The notes below the pieces were generated by a model, which saw only the letters and a list, made by a program, of their open reading frames with translations, was not told the origin of the DNA and did no database searches. 64,000 nt of DNA from Draconibacterium sp. (GTDB lineage: Bacteria > Bacteroidota > Bacteroidia > Bacteroidales > Prolixibacteraceae), in assembly GCA_016705335.1 (NCBI GenBank), contig JADIYN010000078.1, positions 120,871 through 184,870 of the forward strand, in the 5' to 3' direction. The position numbers were made by a program, and so were the translations under genes. Positions within the stretch are counted from its first letter, which is position 1, and each line of letters begins with the position of its first letter. Below are positions 21,993-32,212 of the stretch, one piece after another.

Positions 21993-23160
21993 TTAAAGGT
22001 TGCATAAAAACAATTTAATCTTATTGGAATAAGATAAATAGTTAAAATACTTTGATGCAAAACTATATGATTCATTTGATATTCTTTCATATAATTCATT
22101 GTCGTCAAATAATCTTTTAATTTTCAAAGCCAAATCTTTAAAATCACCTTCCTGATAATAAAGTACGTTAACCATATCCGTTAATAAATTTGAAATTTCT
22201 CCGATATTGCAAGTTATAATTGGCTTACTTGCCCGCATAAATGATGCTATTTTTGTTGGAAATCTAGATTTAGATCTTTCATCATCCCATAAAGGAACTA
22301 CAAATAGAAAAGCATTATTGCAATAGGTATTTAATTCTTCTTCAGAAATATATCCCAATAGTTTTATAAAATGAGGCGGATAATCAAATTGATTTGCTAT
22401 TTCTTTTATTCTATTTAATGTATCATTATTACAAGGTCCGCTAATATTAAAATGCAAAGGTATTCCCATTCTATTGACCTCAGAACAAGCTTTTAGTATA
22501 AAAAAAACATCATTTTGATAACCGTCAACATCACCCATCCAGAAGCAATATTTTTCACTTGCTTTTTGTTCAACTTCTACATTCCAACTCCGAGAGAAAT
22601 CTTCAAGAACAGGAATTTTTAAAAGTTTAAGGTTTGGGTTTATTGCCAAAGCCTTCTTTTCTATCGTTTCTGATATTACAAAAGCCCCATTGCTTTTTTT
22701 AACCAGCGGTCCTTCAATTATTCGTTTCTCTAATTTCCTGTTTAAGTCATTATGATACCATTCATTTATTTCCTGTACTAATTTTATATTGAATAATTTA
22801 CATAACAAAATGATATAAACATTAAACAAATTGCCATGGTTGTAGCTATAAACAATATCATCATTTTTTGAGAATTTTCTGAACAACCATATTAGCCTTA
22901 AACATCCTGAAAGTATATAATAAATTTTTTTTATAGTATTTAAATTACCCTTTAATTGCTTTTGGTGTAAATATTCAAATGTTATACCCTCAATTGTTCC
23001 TTTTATTTTTGTGTTGTATTTGTTAATCTGTATGCTATTTGTTAATACACGATAATCAAAACCTGATGCCAGAAATTGATTTACCTATTAAATTAATCCT
23101 TTTTGCATTGGCTGTCCCAAATGGAAACCCTGTAAGATTTGTTATAACATTTACTCTCAT
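21993..23160 (-). CDS. Glycosyltransferase family 4 (frameshifted near N-terminus)
   Basis: The longest frame (21993-22886) contains the GT-B C-terminal half: CFWMGDVDGYQNDVFFILKA, GPCNNDTLNRIKEI, VVPLWDDERSKSRFPTKI and FMRASKPIITCNIGEI. The true start is ATG 23160-23158 (MRVNVITNLTGFPFGTANA). That frame stops near 23075, and the neighbouring frame continues as ASGFDYRVLTNSIQ into the main frame, so one indel near 23075 splits a gene of about 389 codons. The start overlaps the stop of the upstream acyltransferase by one base (TAATG), implying translational coupling. Confidence 0.85.
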
Positions 23161-23762
23161 TAAATCAAATTTCTAATTACAACACATGGATTTCCAGCTG
23201 CAATTACATTTGCTGGAATTGATTTTGTAACAACAGAGTTAGCACCGATTAAAGTATTTTCACCAATTGTTACTCCTTTTAATACAATTACATTCACACC
23301 CAACCAAACATTATCTTTAATAACTATTTCTTTTGAAACCGATGTCCTTGGATCATCAAGATGCCAATCACCATCAGTTATTAAAGTATTTGCCCCACAT
23401 CTTACATTATTTCCAATATTTATTGATTTAAATGCTCCTATAACAGTCCCGCTAAAACCACAATTATTACCAATTGTAATAATCGCTTCCCTTGTTTGAG
23501 TTGAAATAACACATTCATGATTAATCCCGATTAAGTTAAGTCGCGATTTATTTGAAAAATAACATCCATTACCGATTTCTATTTTACTTTCCGGAAGTCT
23601 TCGAATCTTAATGAGTCCATCAAATTTAATACGTGAAGAAAAGTTAATGCCCCACCATGAAAGTTTTATAAAATTTGGCAGATAATAATATGTAATAATT
23701 AACCTATTAATTATTTCGTAGCAGTAATGTGCATAATATTTTATTTTGAATTGATATTGCAT
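23160..23762 (-). CDS. Hexapeptide acyltransferase
   Basis: 200 residues with left-handed beta-helix repeats (KIEIGNGCYFSNKSRLNLIG, ITIGNNCGFSG, NIGNNVRCGANTLITDGDWH, VIKDNVWLGVNVIVLKGVTIG) and the terminal VIAAGNPCVVIRNL. The DGDWH loop is in the position of the catalytic His. Its family usually O-acetylates a sugar or transfers acetyl to an amino sugar. Stop and next start overlap (TAATG) with the glycosyltransferase downstream. Confidence 0.87.
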   Translation of the reverse strand: MQYQFKIKYYAHYCYEIINRLIITYYYLPNFIKLSWWGINFSSRIKFDGLIKIRRLPESKIEIGNGCYFSNKSRLNLIGINHECVISTQTREAIITIGNNCGFSGTVIGAFKSINIGNNVRCGANTLITDGDWHLDDPRTSVSKEIVIKDNVWLGVNVIVLKGVTIGENTLIGANSVVTKSIPANVIAAGNPCVVIRNLI

Positions 23763-23848
23763 AAATTGTATTTATAAAGCCTCCTTAACACCGATTTCGG
23801 CAATATTTGTATGTTTGGTAAATTTAGGATTATAATATTTCCCTCCTC

Positions 23849-25102
23849 TTAAAAGAAAATATATCTCAACATTTGAAGTATTCCGAATTTTTCAGATAAA
23901 CAACCTCCTAAACTAATCCAATATAGGATATAATTCATTGAATATTCAGCTAATGCGCCTGAGTTCATCGCAAAATATCGCTCCAATACAATTAGAGCAC
24001 ATATTACTGTAAATGTATTTTTAGTTCTAAATACCCCCAGAAATATTGCTCTCATAGCGATAATAATCATCAATAAAAGCCCAATAATTCCTGTTTTTAG
24101 AATTGTTTGCAAATATCCGCTCTCAATTTCCAAACGAAATCCAGGTGGAAATCCAAATACATTATTTTTTGTGTTTGTTATTTCCTGTAGTATTACAAAT
24201 TGCGGACTGTAAGTGGCTCCAAGTGCTCCTCTTCCAAATAAATATTCCGGCCAACTATCAAAATCTTTATAAAAATCTTCAATAACCATGGCATGACTAT
24301 CAGAATTAAATTCATTTCTTTCGAAAGATTTAATGTCTTTAACTATTTCAGGATCTGAAAAATGTGGACTTAAATTACCTGTATACACATAACTAAAAGA
24401 TGCGATAAATAGTATAATTACCACAAAACCTGTAATTCTGAGATTAAACGTACCTTTAAAAATATTACTGTTTACAAACAGAAGAGCAAATACAACAAAA
24501 TAGGCCAATCGCACAAACTCAAGACGTTCACCATTCAAAATACAATAAGTCATTCGAGCAACCAAAGCAATAACTACATAAATTCTTTGTCTGGTAGTTA
24601 ATTTTTCATTATTAAGAATTAACATCGGCATAAAACCAATGAAAGCTAATAAAATAGCCGCATCATAAATGAAAAACAATGGACTTAATAAAGCAAAATA
24701 ACCTATAGTCATTTTTGAAAGTTGAAATACCTCATATTGAATTATTAAATGTCCACCTAAAAACACAAACAGCGGCACTAATAATGCCGGCCCATAAAGC
24801 GCCCCACCCAGGAATCTTGGTAATGTACTTAAATTAGAAATTGGAATGTCTGCTGATCTTAAAATTGAAATAAGTGACCAAATAATCAATATTCCAATTA
24901 ACCATAAATCCACTCTAGAGAAAGTTGCAGAATGAATGGTATCAAATTTAAATATTGAGATTATTAATACAATATATGATAAAAAAACAAACAGCAGTTT
25001 AAAATGCTCAAGATTCAAGTCCAGATCTCCAACTTTAATAACAGCCTGAAGAATTGAAATTGAAAATAAGCAGGCAATAGAAATAAAAAAATATTTTTTC
25101 AT
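23849..25102 (-). CDS. wzy: O-antigen polymerase/ligase-like membrane protein
   Basis: 417 residues with about ten to twelve hydrophobic spans. A large, more polar loop lies in the C-terminal half (about residues 250-330, containing HFSDPEIVKDIKSFERNEFNSDSHAM and ending SGYLQTILKTG). This is the architecture of Wzy polymerases and O-antigen ligases. Sequence is poorly conserved in this class, so the assignment rests on topology and on its place between glycosyltransferase genes, near flippase and Wzc/Wza. A ligase role cannot be excluded. Confidence 0.72.
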   Translation of the reverse strand: MKKYFFISIACLFSISILQAVIKVGDLDLNLEHFKLLFVFLSYIVLIISIFKFDTIHSATFSRVDLWLIGILIIWSLISILRSADIPISNLSTLPRFLGGALYGPALLVPLFVFLGGHLIIQYEVFQLSKMTIGYFALLSPLFFIYDAAILLAFIGFMPMLILNNEKLTTRQRIYVVIALVARMTYCILNGERLEFVRLAYFVVFALLFVNSNIFKGTFNLRITGFVVIILFIASFSYVYTGNLSPHFSDPEIVKDIKSFERNEFNSDSHAMVIEDFYKDFDSWPEYLFGRGALGATYSPQFVILQEITNTKNNVFGFPPGFRLEIESGYLQTILKTGIIGLLLMIIIAMRAIFLGVFRTKNTFTVICALIVLERYFAMNSGALAEYSMNYILYWISLGGCLSEKFGILQMLRYIFF

Positions 25103-25125
25103 TAACTCGCTTTATCAAAAAATGC

Positions 25126-26379
25126 TTATTCTATAAGTAAGTTTTTATATAAATCTATAAGTTCTGTTGTAATTTTTTCAGGATCATGCCTTTTAACTGC
25201 TCGGGTCCTGGCATTTGCAGCCATTTCAATAGCTCTATTAGCATTTGTTTTAAGTTCAACTATTGCTCCAGCAACTGCAAAAGGATCGCCGTTTTGAACA
25301 AGTAAACCTTCTTTATTATTTTCTAGCATTGAATCTGTTCCTCCAGCATATGTGGCAACAATTGGCATACCTAAATACATTGCTTCACATAGACTATTCG
25401 AACTATTCTCAATATGGCTGGTCTGGCAAAAAATATTTGATTCCTGCATTATCGGAATAAATTTATCGGGTGTCATTTTCCCCAGCAATTTGATATTTAC
25501 TTTATCCAAATTAATTTTCAACCATGACAAAGTCATTTTTACAATTGAATCATTCTCTGTTAATCCAACTATTTGCCATGAGAATTTACAATTTTTCAAC
25601 TTGCTTAAAATAAGTGCAGCTTTTACGATTGTTTCGAAACCTTTATAAATATTGTTACTGCTTACTGTGATAATCCTGATTTCTTCTGAAGTAAAACAAT
25701 CACTTATCCACTTTTGTGAATAAAATTCATTCCTGAGTAATTCATCAATATGAAAGTATTTTCTATTTTGCGATAAAACCGATGTCACCTTAAAGTCCCA
25801 ATCCGTTCGACCAATTAAATTTTTAGAAACACTTAATATTTCCAATTCTCTTTCGGCAATAGACTTAAATTGAGCGAAACTCTTGTTTTGAGTTCTGAGT
25901 AAAACTTTGGAAATTAATGTTTCGTATTTTTTGGCAGTTTCCCTTGGAATTCCGGCAAAGAATTTCTCATTCAATGGATTTATTATTCCTTGAATTGACA
26001 CTACAACAGGCTGATTTACATACCTTTGTAAAAGCCCAAAATTATCTTCGGTTCCATGTATATGAATTAAATCCGGTTTTACTTCTTCAACAACTTTCAA
26101 TAAACGAGGTAACTCCACATTATCGTCGTTACTGTATGCAAATATTCTTTTTATAATTTCCCGGAGGTAGTGTCTTTCCCTTAAAACAGGATAATATTCA
26201 GTATTTCCAAATTTAACATGGTTGGATGATTTGTTATCGTAAAAGGCGATAAACAATTCGATATCTTTAGAGATGTTTAATTTATTTTCCAAAGCCTCCA
26301 TCCAACCCCCACTTACAATATTTGGATTATACTTCCTCGACAGGGAACACGGAGTATTTGTAAACCAAAGAATTTTCAT
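25126..26379 (-). CDS. Glycosyltransferase family 4
   Basis: 417 residues, unbroken. N-terminal motif MKILWFTNTPCSLSRKYN, then PDLIHIHGTEDNFGLLQRY. The C-terminal half has TVSSNNIYKGFETIVKAA, LLGKMTPDKFIPIMQESNIF and SNSLCEAMYLGMPIVATYAGG (the E-x7-E-type nucleotide-sugar site). It probably transfers one sugar of the repeat unit. Short spacing to its neighbours on both sides (11 and 23 bases) supports one transcript. Confidence 0.92.
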   Translation of the reverse strand: MKILWFTNTPCSLSRKYNPNIVSGGWMEALENKLNISKDIELFIAFYDNKSSNHVKFGNTEYYPVLRERHYLREIIKRIFAYSNDDNVELPRLLKVVEEVKPDLIHIHGTEDNFGLLQRYVNQPVVVSIQGIINPLNEKFFAGIPRETAKKYETLISKVLLRTQNKSFAQFKSIAERELEILSVSKNLIGRTDWDFKVTSVLSQNRKYFHIDELLRNEFYSQKWISDCFTSEEIRIITVSSNNIYKGFETIVKAALILSKLKNCKFSWQIVGLTENDSIVKMTLSWLKINLDKVNIKLLGKMTPDKFIPIMQESNIFCQTSHIENSSNSLCEAMYLGMPIVATYAGGTDSMLENNKEGLLVQNGDPFAVAGAIVELKTNANRAIEMAANARTRAVKRHDPEKITTELIDLYKNLLIE

Positions 26380-26390
26380 TAATATTTTTT

Positions 26391-27323
26391 CTACTTATTT
26401 CTGCAATTTAGGAATTTCAACACCCAATGAAAAGCACTGATTTTCAATAAGATATTAATTCCTTTATGACCAAAAAAACCTTCGTATTGAAAATTCAACC
26501 ACGATTCATAGTAGATTGAAAGGTCAATTGGATTCAATTTATCTAAATTTTTCTTTCTGTATTTATTAAAAATAGATAGCTGTTCACTTCTTCTCCTTTC
26601 GTCAATTTTGGAATTAGTGCTTCTTGAAATCGAATTTAAGTGAACACGATATTTCACTGTATATTCATCAAAATAAAATACTTTTTCACCAATACCATTT
26701 ATGCGATAAATTAAACACATATCATCGAATATTTTAAATTCCTCATCAAAATAATCAACAGCCTCGAGAATTTCTCTTTTCACAAAAAAAGCTGGAGAAT
26801 TTAAAAATACCGGCAGGCGGGAATAGGCTTTGAGTTGTTTAGCAGCCGACAATTGATAATATTGCTTTCTAAAAGCCTCGTAATTTGTTTCTTCCTGCTC
26901 AATATATTCACTTTTCTCGTTAATGTTTTGCATTTTTGATGTTACAAACTTTGCTTTAGGGTTTTGCCCAACAAACTTTAAATTATCGATAATGCAATCC
27001 TCAAATAACAAATCATCACCAGCAATTAATTTAATCCATTCGCCTTTTGATGCCTTTACACCTCTGTTACAATTTCCAGCAATTCCAGTATTGTTTTTGG
27101 TTGTTAATACCAGCAAATTTACAAATCTGGTTTTGTTTTGCTCCATCCATAATCGGCACACTTCTACGGTATTATCTGTTGAACAGTCGTCAGTCACTAT
27201 CAGTTCAATATTCAAATACCTTTGTGATTTGGCACTTTCAAGTGTTTCTGTAACATAATTAGCTGAATTATATGTTACTACTATTATTGAAACTAATGGA
27301 TTATCAATTTGAGAATTATTCAT
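26391..27323 (-). CDS. Glycosyltransferase family 2
   Basis: 310 residues, GT-A fold. The N-terminal motif VSIIVVTYNSANYVTETLES, IELIVTDDCSTDNT (nucleotide contact) and WIKLIAGDDLLF (DXD-like GDD) are all present. The C-terminal region is Trp/aromatic-rich without a clear membrane anchor. Adds a sugar to the lipid-linked repeat unit; donor unknown. Confidence 0.92.
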   Translation of the reverse strand: MNNSQIDNPLVSIIVVTYNSANYVTETLESAKSQRYLNIELIVTDDCSTDNTVEVCRLWMEQNKTRFVNLLVLTTKNNTGIAGNCNRGVKASKGEWIKLIAGDDLLFEDCIIDNLKFVGQNPKAKFVTSKMQNINEKSEYIEQEETNYEAFRKQYYQLSAAKQLKAYSRLPVFLNSPAFFVKREILEAVDYFDEEFKIFDDMCLIYRINGIGEKVFYFDEYTVKYRVHLNSISRSTNSKIDERRRSEQLSIFNKYRKKNLDKLNPIDLSIYYESWLNFQYEGFFGHKGINILLKISAFHWVLKFLNCRNK

Positions 27324-27372
27324 TTTCTGTTCAATACATTTTTAATTAATAATTTCACTTCGTTTAATTCCT

Positions 27373-28769
27373 CTATTTTAAAATATTTCCTGTGATAAGA
27401 TAAACCACCAGCCCAATGGTAGCTCCAAATAATAATTTTAAGGATATATTATCAACAAAGGAATTTGCCACAAAAACGATTGCGCCTGTTATGGCTGTCG
27501 CTATTAAAACTGGAACCATATCTCGCAATTGGGCTAAGGCACCATATCCAAAAAGTTTTCCGGGCATATAAGAATTTATTATATATGAAATAAATGACGT
27601 AACAACATGTCCAATAACCATTGCTTCAACACCAAGTGGAATTGTTACAATCAATGCAACAATTGATATTGGAAATTTTGACAAATCAACTTTCAAAAAA
27701 AGATCGGATCTTCCGATTGCATTTAAAATATTCATGTTTATTACGCTAATTGGATAAAACACTCTGGCAAAACACATCAATTGTAATAGTGGTACTGCCG
27801 GTAACCATTTTCAGTTAAAAGTAGCCTTACAATGGGATCAGCAAGAATGGCAAGCATTGTCATTGCAGGAAAAATAATGAAAGACGACATCCTAATCATA
27901 CGGCTAAAAATATGAACCATCCTTTTTCTATCTTCCTGTAATGACGATAAAATAGGAAATGATACCTGGTGCAAAACACTTGTTACTGTTCCAGCAGTTA
28001 GTTCGGCAAAGCTTTTTGCCCGTGTATAAAAACCCAGTTCTGCAGCTGAAAATGCCTTTCCGATTGCTATGTTATAGATATTAGCCATGGTTTGGGCATA
28101 AAGCCCTGATAAAAGCAATTTTGAACCATAACCAAATAAATCTTTAAATGCCTGTTTTGAAAATAAAAAAGAAGGTTTCCATCTGCTGAGAAACCAAAAC
28201 ATGATTACTGCAACCAGTGCGTTAATGAGTTGCTGAATTACAAGTGCCCAAACTCCGTAACCCATATATGCGAATAAAATTCCAAAAGCCCCACTTGTAA
28301 AAACTGAAACCACATTTACTTTGGCAATAGTTTTAAAATCTATGTTTATTGTTAGTCTCGAACGCTGAACAATTGCCAAGGAATTGATGATAATAATAAT
28401 TGCCAAGACCCTTGTTAAATCAACTAATTGGGGCATATTGTAAAAATCAGCAATCAGTGGAGCGGTGATATATAATATTAGATAAAAAGTTGCACTTACA
28501 GCAAAGTTAAATACAAATACAGTTGAGAAGTCAATGTCCGTTCTATTCTTCTTTTGAATCAACCCTGACCCCATTCCGCTATCAATAAATGTTTGTGAAA
28601 TGGCAATAAATATTGAAAGCATACCAATTAACCCAAAATCTTCTGGCATTAATATTCTGGCTAAAATAATACCTATTATTAGTTGTCCGGCCTGAACAGA
28701 GAATTTCTCAAGAGCATTCCAAAGCATTCCCCGCGTAGCAGTTGATTTTAAAGAAGGATTATTGGTCAT
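27373..28769 (-). CDS. wzx: Lipid-linked oligosaccharide flippase, MOP/Wzx type (frameshifted)
   Basis: About 465 codons with many membrane spans. N-terminal part 27777-28769 starts TRGMLWNALEKFSVQAGQLI and contains ARILMPEDFGLIGM and SGMGSGLIQKKNRTDID, typical of the WzxC/teichuronic flippase branch. The frame changes near 27805. Adding one A to a four-A run restores EKWLPAVPLLQL before MCFARVFYPISVINMNIL in the second piece. Moves undecaprenyl-linked repeat units across the inner membrane. It is one of two MOP flippases in the locus. Confidence 0.9.
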
Positions 28770-28832
28770 TTTTTTTTGCAGTCAATTTTTAAAATTGTCT
28801 ACGGCATTTTATTTGTAAATTAATACAATCTA

Positions 28833-29279
28833 CTATTTGTGTTCTGAATCTATACTTTTAAATAATTCCAATATTTTTAATATTTGCACGGGATCTAAAT
28901 TGATTGATTCCAAAGTTGGTGGGCCAGGCCACTTCTCATCCACAAACTCCTTATTATCAAACAACATCTTTTCACTGTATCTAGGTATCACATGAAAATG
29001 TACTTGATTATCAACCATCATTAAAGCAAGATAGTTGATTTTGTCCGGCTTAAATGTTAATTTATATATCCTATCTATTTCAGAAAAAGCTTTACTTAAT
29101 TCACGCCCCTCATCTTCTGTAATACTTGAAAGTAATTCGCATTTCCTGTTCAGAGTTAATAAAATAGAGCCCATTGTAGGCTGTTGCGGTCTAAGACTAA
29201 TAATCCAATTTCCAACATTTTTTATAGCCAATTCATTTAGCTTAAACTTATTAACAAAAGAAATATCCAAATTATTCAT
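28833..29279 (-). CDS. HIT-family protein with altered first histidine
   Basis: 148 residues. The histidine-triad motif appears as QVHFHVIPRY near residues 108-117. The catalytic (second) His and the third are present, but the first position is Gln. HIT proteins hydrolyse or transfer nucleotides; the family includes Ap4A hydrolases and GalT relatives. It lies between the flippase and a cytidylyltransferase/CDP-glycerol transferase pair, so a role in nucleotide-activated glycerol metabolism is possible but unproven. Confidence 0.8.
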   Translation of the reverse strand: MNNLDISFVNKFKLNELAIKNVGNWIISLRPQQPTMGSILLTLNRKCELLSSITEDEGRELSKAFSEIDRIYKLTFKPDKINYLALMMVDNQVHFHVIPRYSEKMLFDNKEFVDEKWPGPPTLESINLDPVQILKILELFKSIDSEHK

Positions 29280-29300
29280 ACTTTACTTCATTAAATAAAA

Positions 29301-29727
29301 TTAATGGAGCTTAGCAATTGCCTCACGAAGTACTGTACTGGAAGTATCCTTTGTGTATGGTAAATACTTCACAACAACACCAATTTGAGAAAATTCTTCT
29401 TCTAAAATTCTTCCCTTTTTCCGTCCCTTTCCAATCATCTCCTTTTATCATCACATCAAATTTATGTTCATTCCACACATCTTTATTATGCATTGTTGAT
29501 TTCGGCACAACTTTATCAACGTATTTGATAGCCTCAACAATTCGAAATCTTTCATTAAAAGGAACCAATGGTGATTTTCCTTTCATTTTAATAGTAATCT
29601 CATCTGTGGTAACTCCTACAATCAGATAATCACATAAAGACCTGGCATTTCTAAGAATATTCAAATGCCCAATATGAAAAAGATCGAAAACCCCGGTAGT
29701 ATATCCAACTACTATTTTCTTTGTCAT
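29301..29727 (-). CDS. tagD: Glycerol-3-phosphate cytidylyltransferase-like (frameshift near C-terminus)
   Basis: About 142 codons. The nucleotidyltransferase N-terminus YTTGVFDLFHIGHLNIL has the HxGH motif, followed by VGVTTDE and FDVMIKGDDWKGTEKGK. The first frame then derails. One base less in a four-T run near 29410 gives EEEFSQIGVVVKYLPYTKDT and SSTVLREAIAKLH to the stop at 29301; SST replaces the usual ISTT motif. Probable reaction: CTP plus glycerol-3-phosphate to CDP-glycerol, supplying the transferase encoded just upstream. Confidence 0.87.
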
Positions 29728-29732
29728 AAAAA

Positions 29733-30935
29733 TTAGTTGTTTTTTGAGTATTGATTATTGAAAATTTCAGATACTAAAAAATTATAAATATTCTCTGATG
29801 CTGTAACATTATTTGGTGGTTTTACTACTTTATTAAAAAATTCAATCCTTTCCGTTTGTCGGACATCGTTTTCGTTTAAAATAACATCGTTTACAAAAAG
29901 TTCTATTTCTTCTTTATTCCTTCCAATATATAATTTCGACAATGCCATTTTCCCGAGTTCATTGAATTTATCTAAAATTGAATCATTATTCAACAAAAAC
30001 ATAACCGGATTATTTGTATATAAATATTCGATTACAAAAGAACTGCTGTCATGTATCATTCCATCCGAAGTTAAAAACAGATCTATGTATCCTCCTTCGT
30101 GTACCTGACCGTTTGGAAGTTCAGCCCACGTATTATAATAATTATCAGTTTTTTCTTTTCCCCAAAACTCATCCAAATTCAAATTTGCTCTTAAAATAGG
30201 GTGCGGTTTAAATGCTATTTGAATCATATCCTGGTATTTTACTGCAATTTCAAGCATAAAATCAAAATAACTTAAAAAGGTAGAATAATCAAGGGTAGCA
30301 CCCCTGCCTGGTAATGTATGATGGGGGGCCCAGATAATTCGCTTTAATTTTCGATCATTAATTTTCCACACATCGGTTGGTTTATAATCCCTTCTAAGAA
30401 ATTTGTCCATTCCAGGATAACCTGTTACCAAGGTATTTACACTTTTATTTCTTGCATATTGTAATGAAAGTTTTTTATGAATATTTGTTTCAAGAAAAAA
30501 TTTCCAGGTAAAATTTTGCATCAATTGATCAAAATGTGCTTCATATAAATATGAATTTTTAAAACCATAGGGTACATAACAAGTTAAGGTATCTAAGAAA
30601 TTTGTAATAAAATATTCCTCCTTTGTAAGATTGTGCGGATTTGTAAAGAAAACAATATCCGGTTTAATATCATTTTTAACATCCAACCACTCGCCCGAAT
30701 TTTCATTTAATGATTTAATTACATTATAACCTTTGGCTTTAAAACTATCATATGTACGCCTTAATTCTGAAAGCATTGTTTCATCACCGTAAGTAATATA
30801 TGGACAAACTATTACTATCGCCTCAAAACGACTGTCTTCATCCATTAATTTATACAATTCCTCGTATTTCCATACTGATTCATGAATAAGAAAAAAAACG
30901 ACTTTTATTTTTTCTTTATTTTGAATTTTTGCCAA
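29733..30935 (-). CDS. CDP-glycerol glycerophosphotransferase family protein (TagB/TagF-like)
   Basis: 400 residues. The C-terminal half carries landmarks like those of the family: IWAPHHTLPG, IAFKPHPIL, and SDGMIHDSSSFVIEYLYTNNP. It probably transfers glycerol-phosphate, or another polyol-phosphate, from a CDP donor onto the glycan. The TTG start at 30935 is weak. The open frame extends upstream, and an ATG at 31042-31040 with GGAGA before it (MKKLK-IIPDSIIKKIQ) joins it if one base is adjusted near 31030, so the protein is probably about 36 residues longer. It lies 5 bases upstream of the cytidylyltransferase gene. Confidence 0.83.
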   Translation of the reverse strand: MAKIQNKEKIKVVFFLIHESVWKYEELYKLMDEDSRFEAIVIVCPYITYGDETMLSELRRTYDSFKAKGYNVIKSLNENSGEWLDVKNDIKPDIVFFTNPHNLTKEEYFITNFLDTLTCYVPYGFKNSYLYEAHFDQLMQNFTWKFFLETNIHKKLSLQYARNKSVNTLVTGYPGMDKFLRRDYKPTDVWKINDRKLKRIIWAPHHTLPGRGATLDYSTFLSYFDFMLEIAVKYQDMIQIAFKPHPILRANLNLDEFWGKEKTDNYYNTWAELPNGQVHEGGYIDLFLTSDGMIHDSSSFVIEYLYTNNPVMFLLNNDSILDKFNELGKMALSKLYIGRNKEEIELFVNDVILNENDVRQTERIEFFNKVVKPPNNVTASENIYNFLVSEIFNNQYSKNN

Positions 30936-31064
30936 AGCATTTTTATGGTTTGATTGTATTTGTTTACAACGATTACGAAAAACCGAAGTCTGTATTTTTT
31001 TTATAATGGAATCGGGAATTATTAATTTTAAAGCTTTTTCATTTCTCCAACTATTGAATATAAA

Positions 31065-32174
31065 TTATAAAAAATTTACAGCACTCACAAATTTCTTCCA
31101 CTGCTCTTCTTTTGAATATACTTTTCTTAATTTGTCCCTTGTATTTTTTGCTTTTTCTGCTCCTTGATCTGGCATTGAAAGCACTAGTTCTATTTTTTCA
31201 AATAATTCTTTTGTTGTGCGATAAGTGAAAAAATCCTTGTTTGGTAAGAAATGATCTGGATAAATACCATCCTCGCTTATCAAAATTGCACCACAACCTG
31301 TGCTTTCATAATTTCGCATATTTTCTTTGTAATGAACATTAAAATTACCAAAAGCATTTACTACTATTTTACTTCTTGATATTGTTTCGTATAATTCCTG
31401 TCCATAAATTGGTGGTAGTGTTTTTTCCCGAATTGCTTTGGTGGCAACAGGCATCCAATGAGCATATCTATTAAAACCTCTAATGTTTATCAATGGTTTC
31501 TTTTGTTTTGGCAACTGTAAATGGAGTTCAAAGTTATAGCCTTTAGTTTTGTTCCATTTTATCATTTCATCAATAATCCATTTCTTTCCGAAAAAAAATG
31601 TTCGTTCACCTGACCATAAAAAAGTATATCAATTTCCTTTTTTGATGAATCCAAATTATTCCATGAATCGGGAAATGCCGGAGGTAGTAAAAAAGATTTA
31701 AATCCATGTTGATTCCAATATTTCACAAATGGTTCGAACAAAGTAGCCCGAAGTTTGTAATTTTCATGTACCGGTGGGAAAAAGGAACCAATTGTAGCAT
31801 CCCAGCAAACTGAAATCAAATCTTTCTTTTTAAAATTTCCTGAAGTTTTTTATTGTCGTAATAAGTTGAAAAATTATAATAACATCTGGCTTGAATTCTT
31901 CAATCTGGGCAATTCGAATTTCATCTAAATTTTTTGTTTTCAAACCATTTTCTTCAGCCCATTTGAATTGTAAAGTTTCATAGTTCCAGAATGTAAAAAA
32001 GAAATCTTTTTCGTTGCGAAAAGCTGGTTCAAGGATATAAGTGCTTGCAAATCCGTCCTTAATTAACAAGTTCCGTATTTCGTTAAATGTAAAATTATTT
32101 TCTTTAATTCGATATTTGCTTTCAAATGCCGGAAAATATGGATCGTAAGCACGGATACATTGGTAAACTCTCAT
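31065..32174 (-). CDS. CgeB-like glycosyltransferase (group 1 family, two frameshifts)
   Basis: Three frame pieces form one gene of about 370 codons. 31830-32174 starts MRVYQCIRAYDPYFPAFE. 31562-31819 has ISVCWDATIGSFFPP and EIDILFYGQVNEHFFSERN. 31065-31565 has RNYESTGCGAILISEDG and FTYRTTKELFEKIE. The GxGAxLI/D and F-x-x-x-E-L order is that of YkvP/CgeB-type GT-B transferases. Breaks are near 31825 and 31580. Probably glycosylates the repeat unit or a terminal residue; it sits just after wzt. Confidence 0.8.
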
Positions 32175-32212
32175 TTTCTCGTAAACATTTCGTGTAGGTT
32201 TTTTAACAAAAC

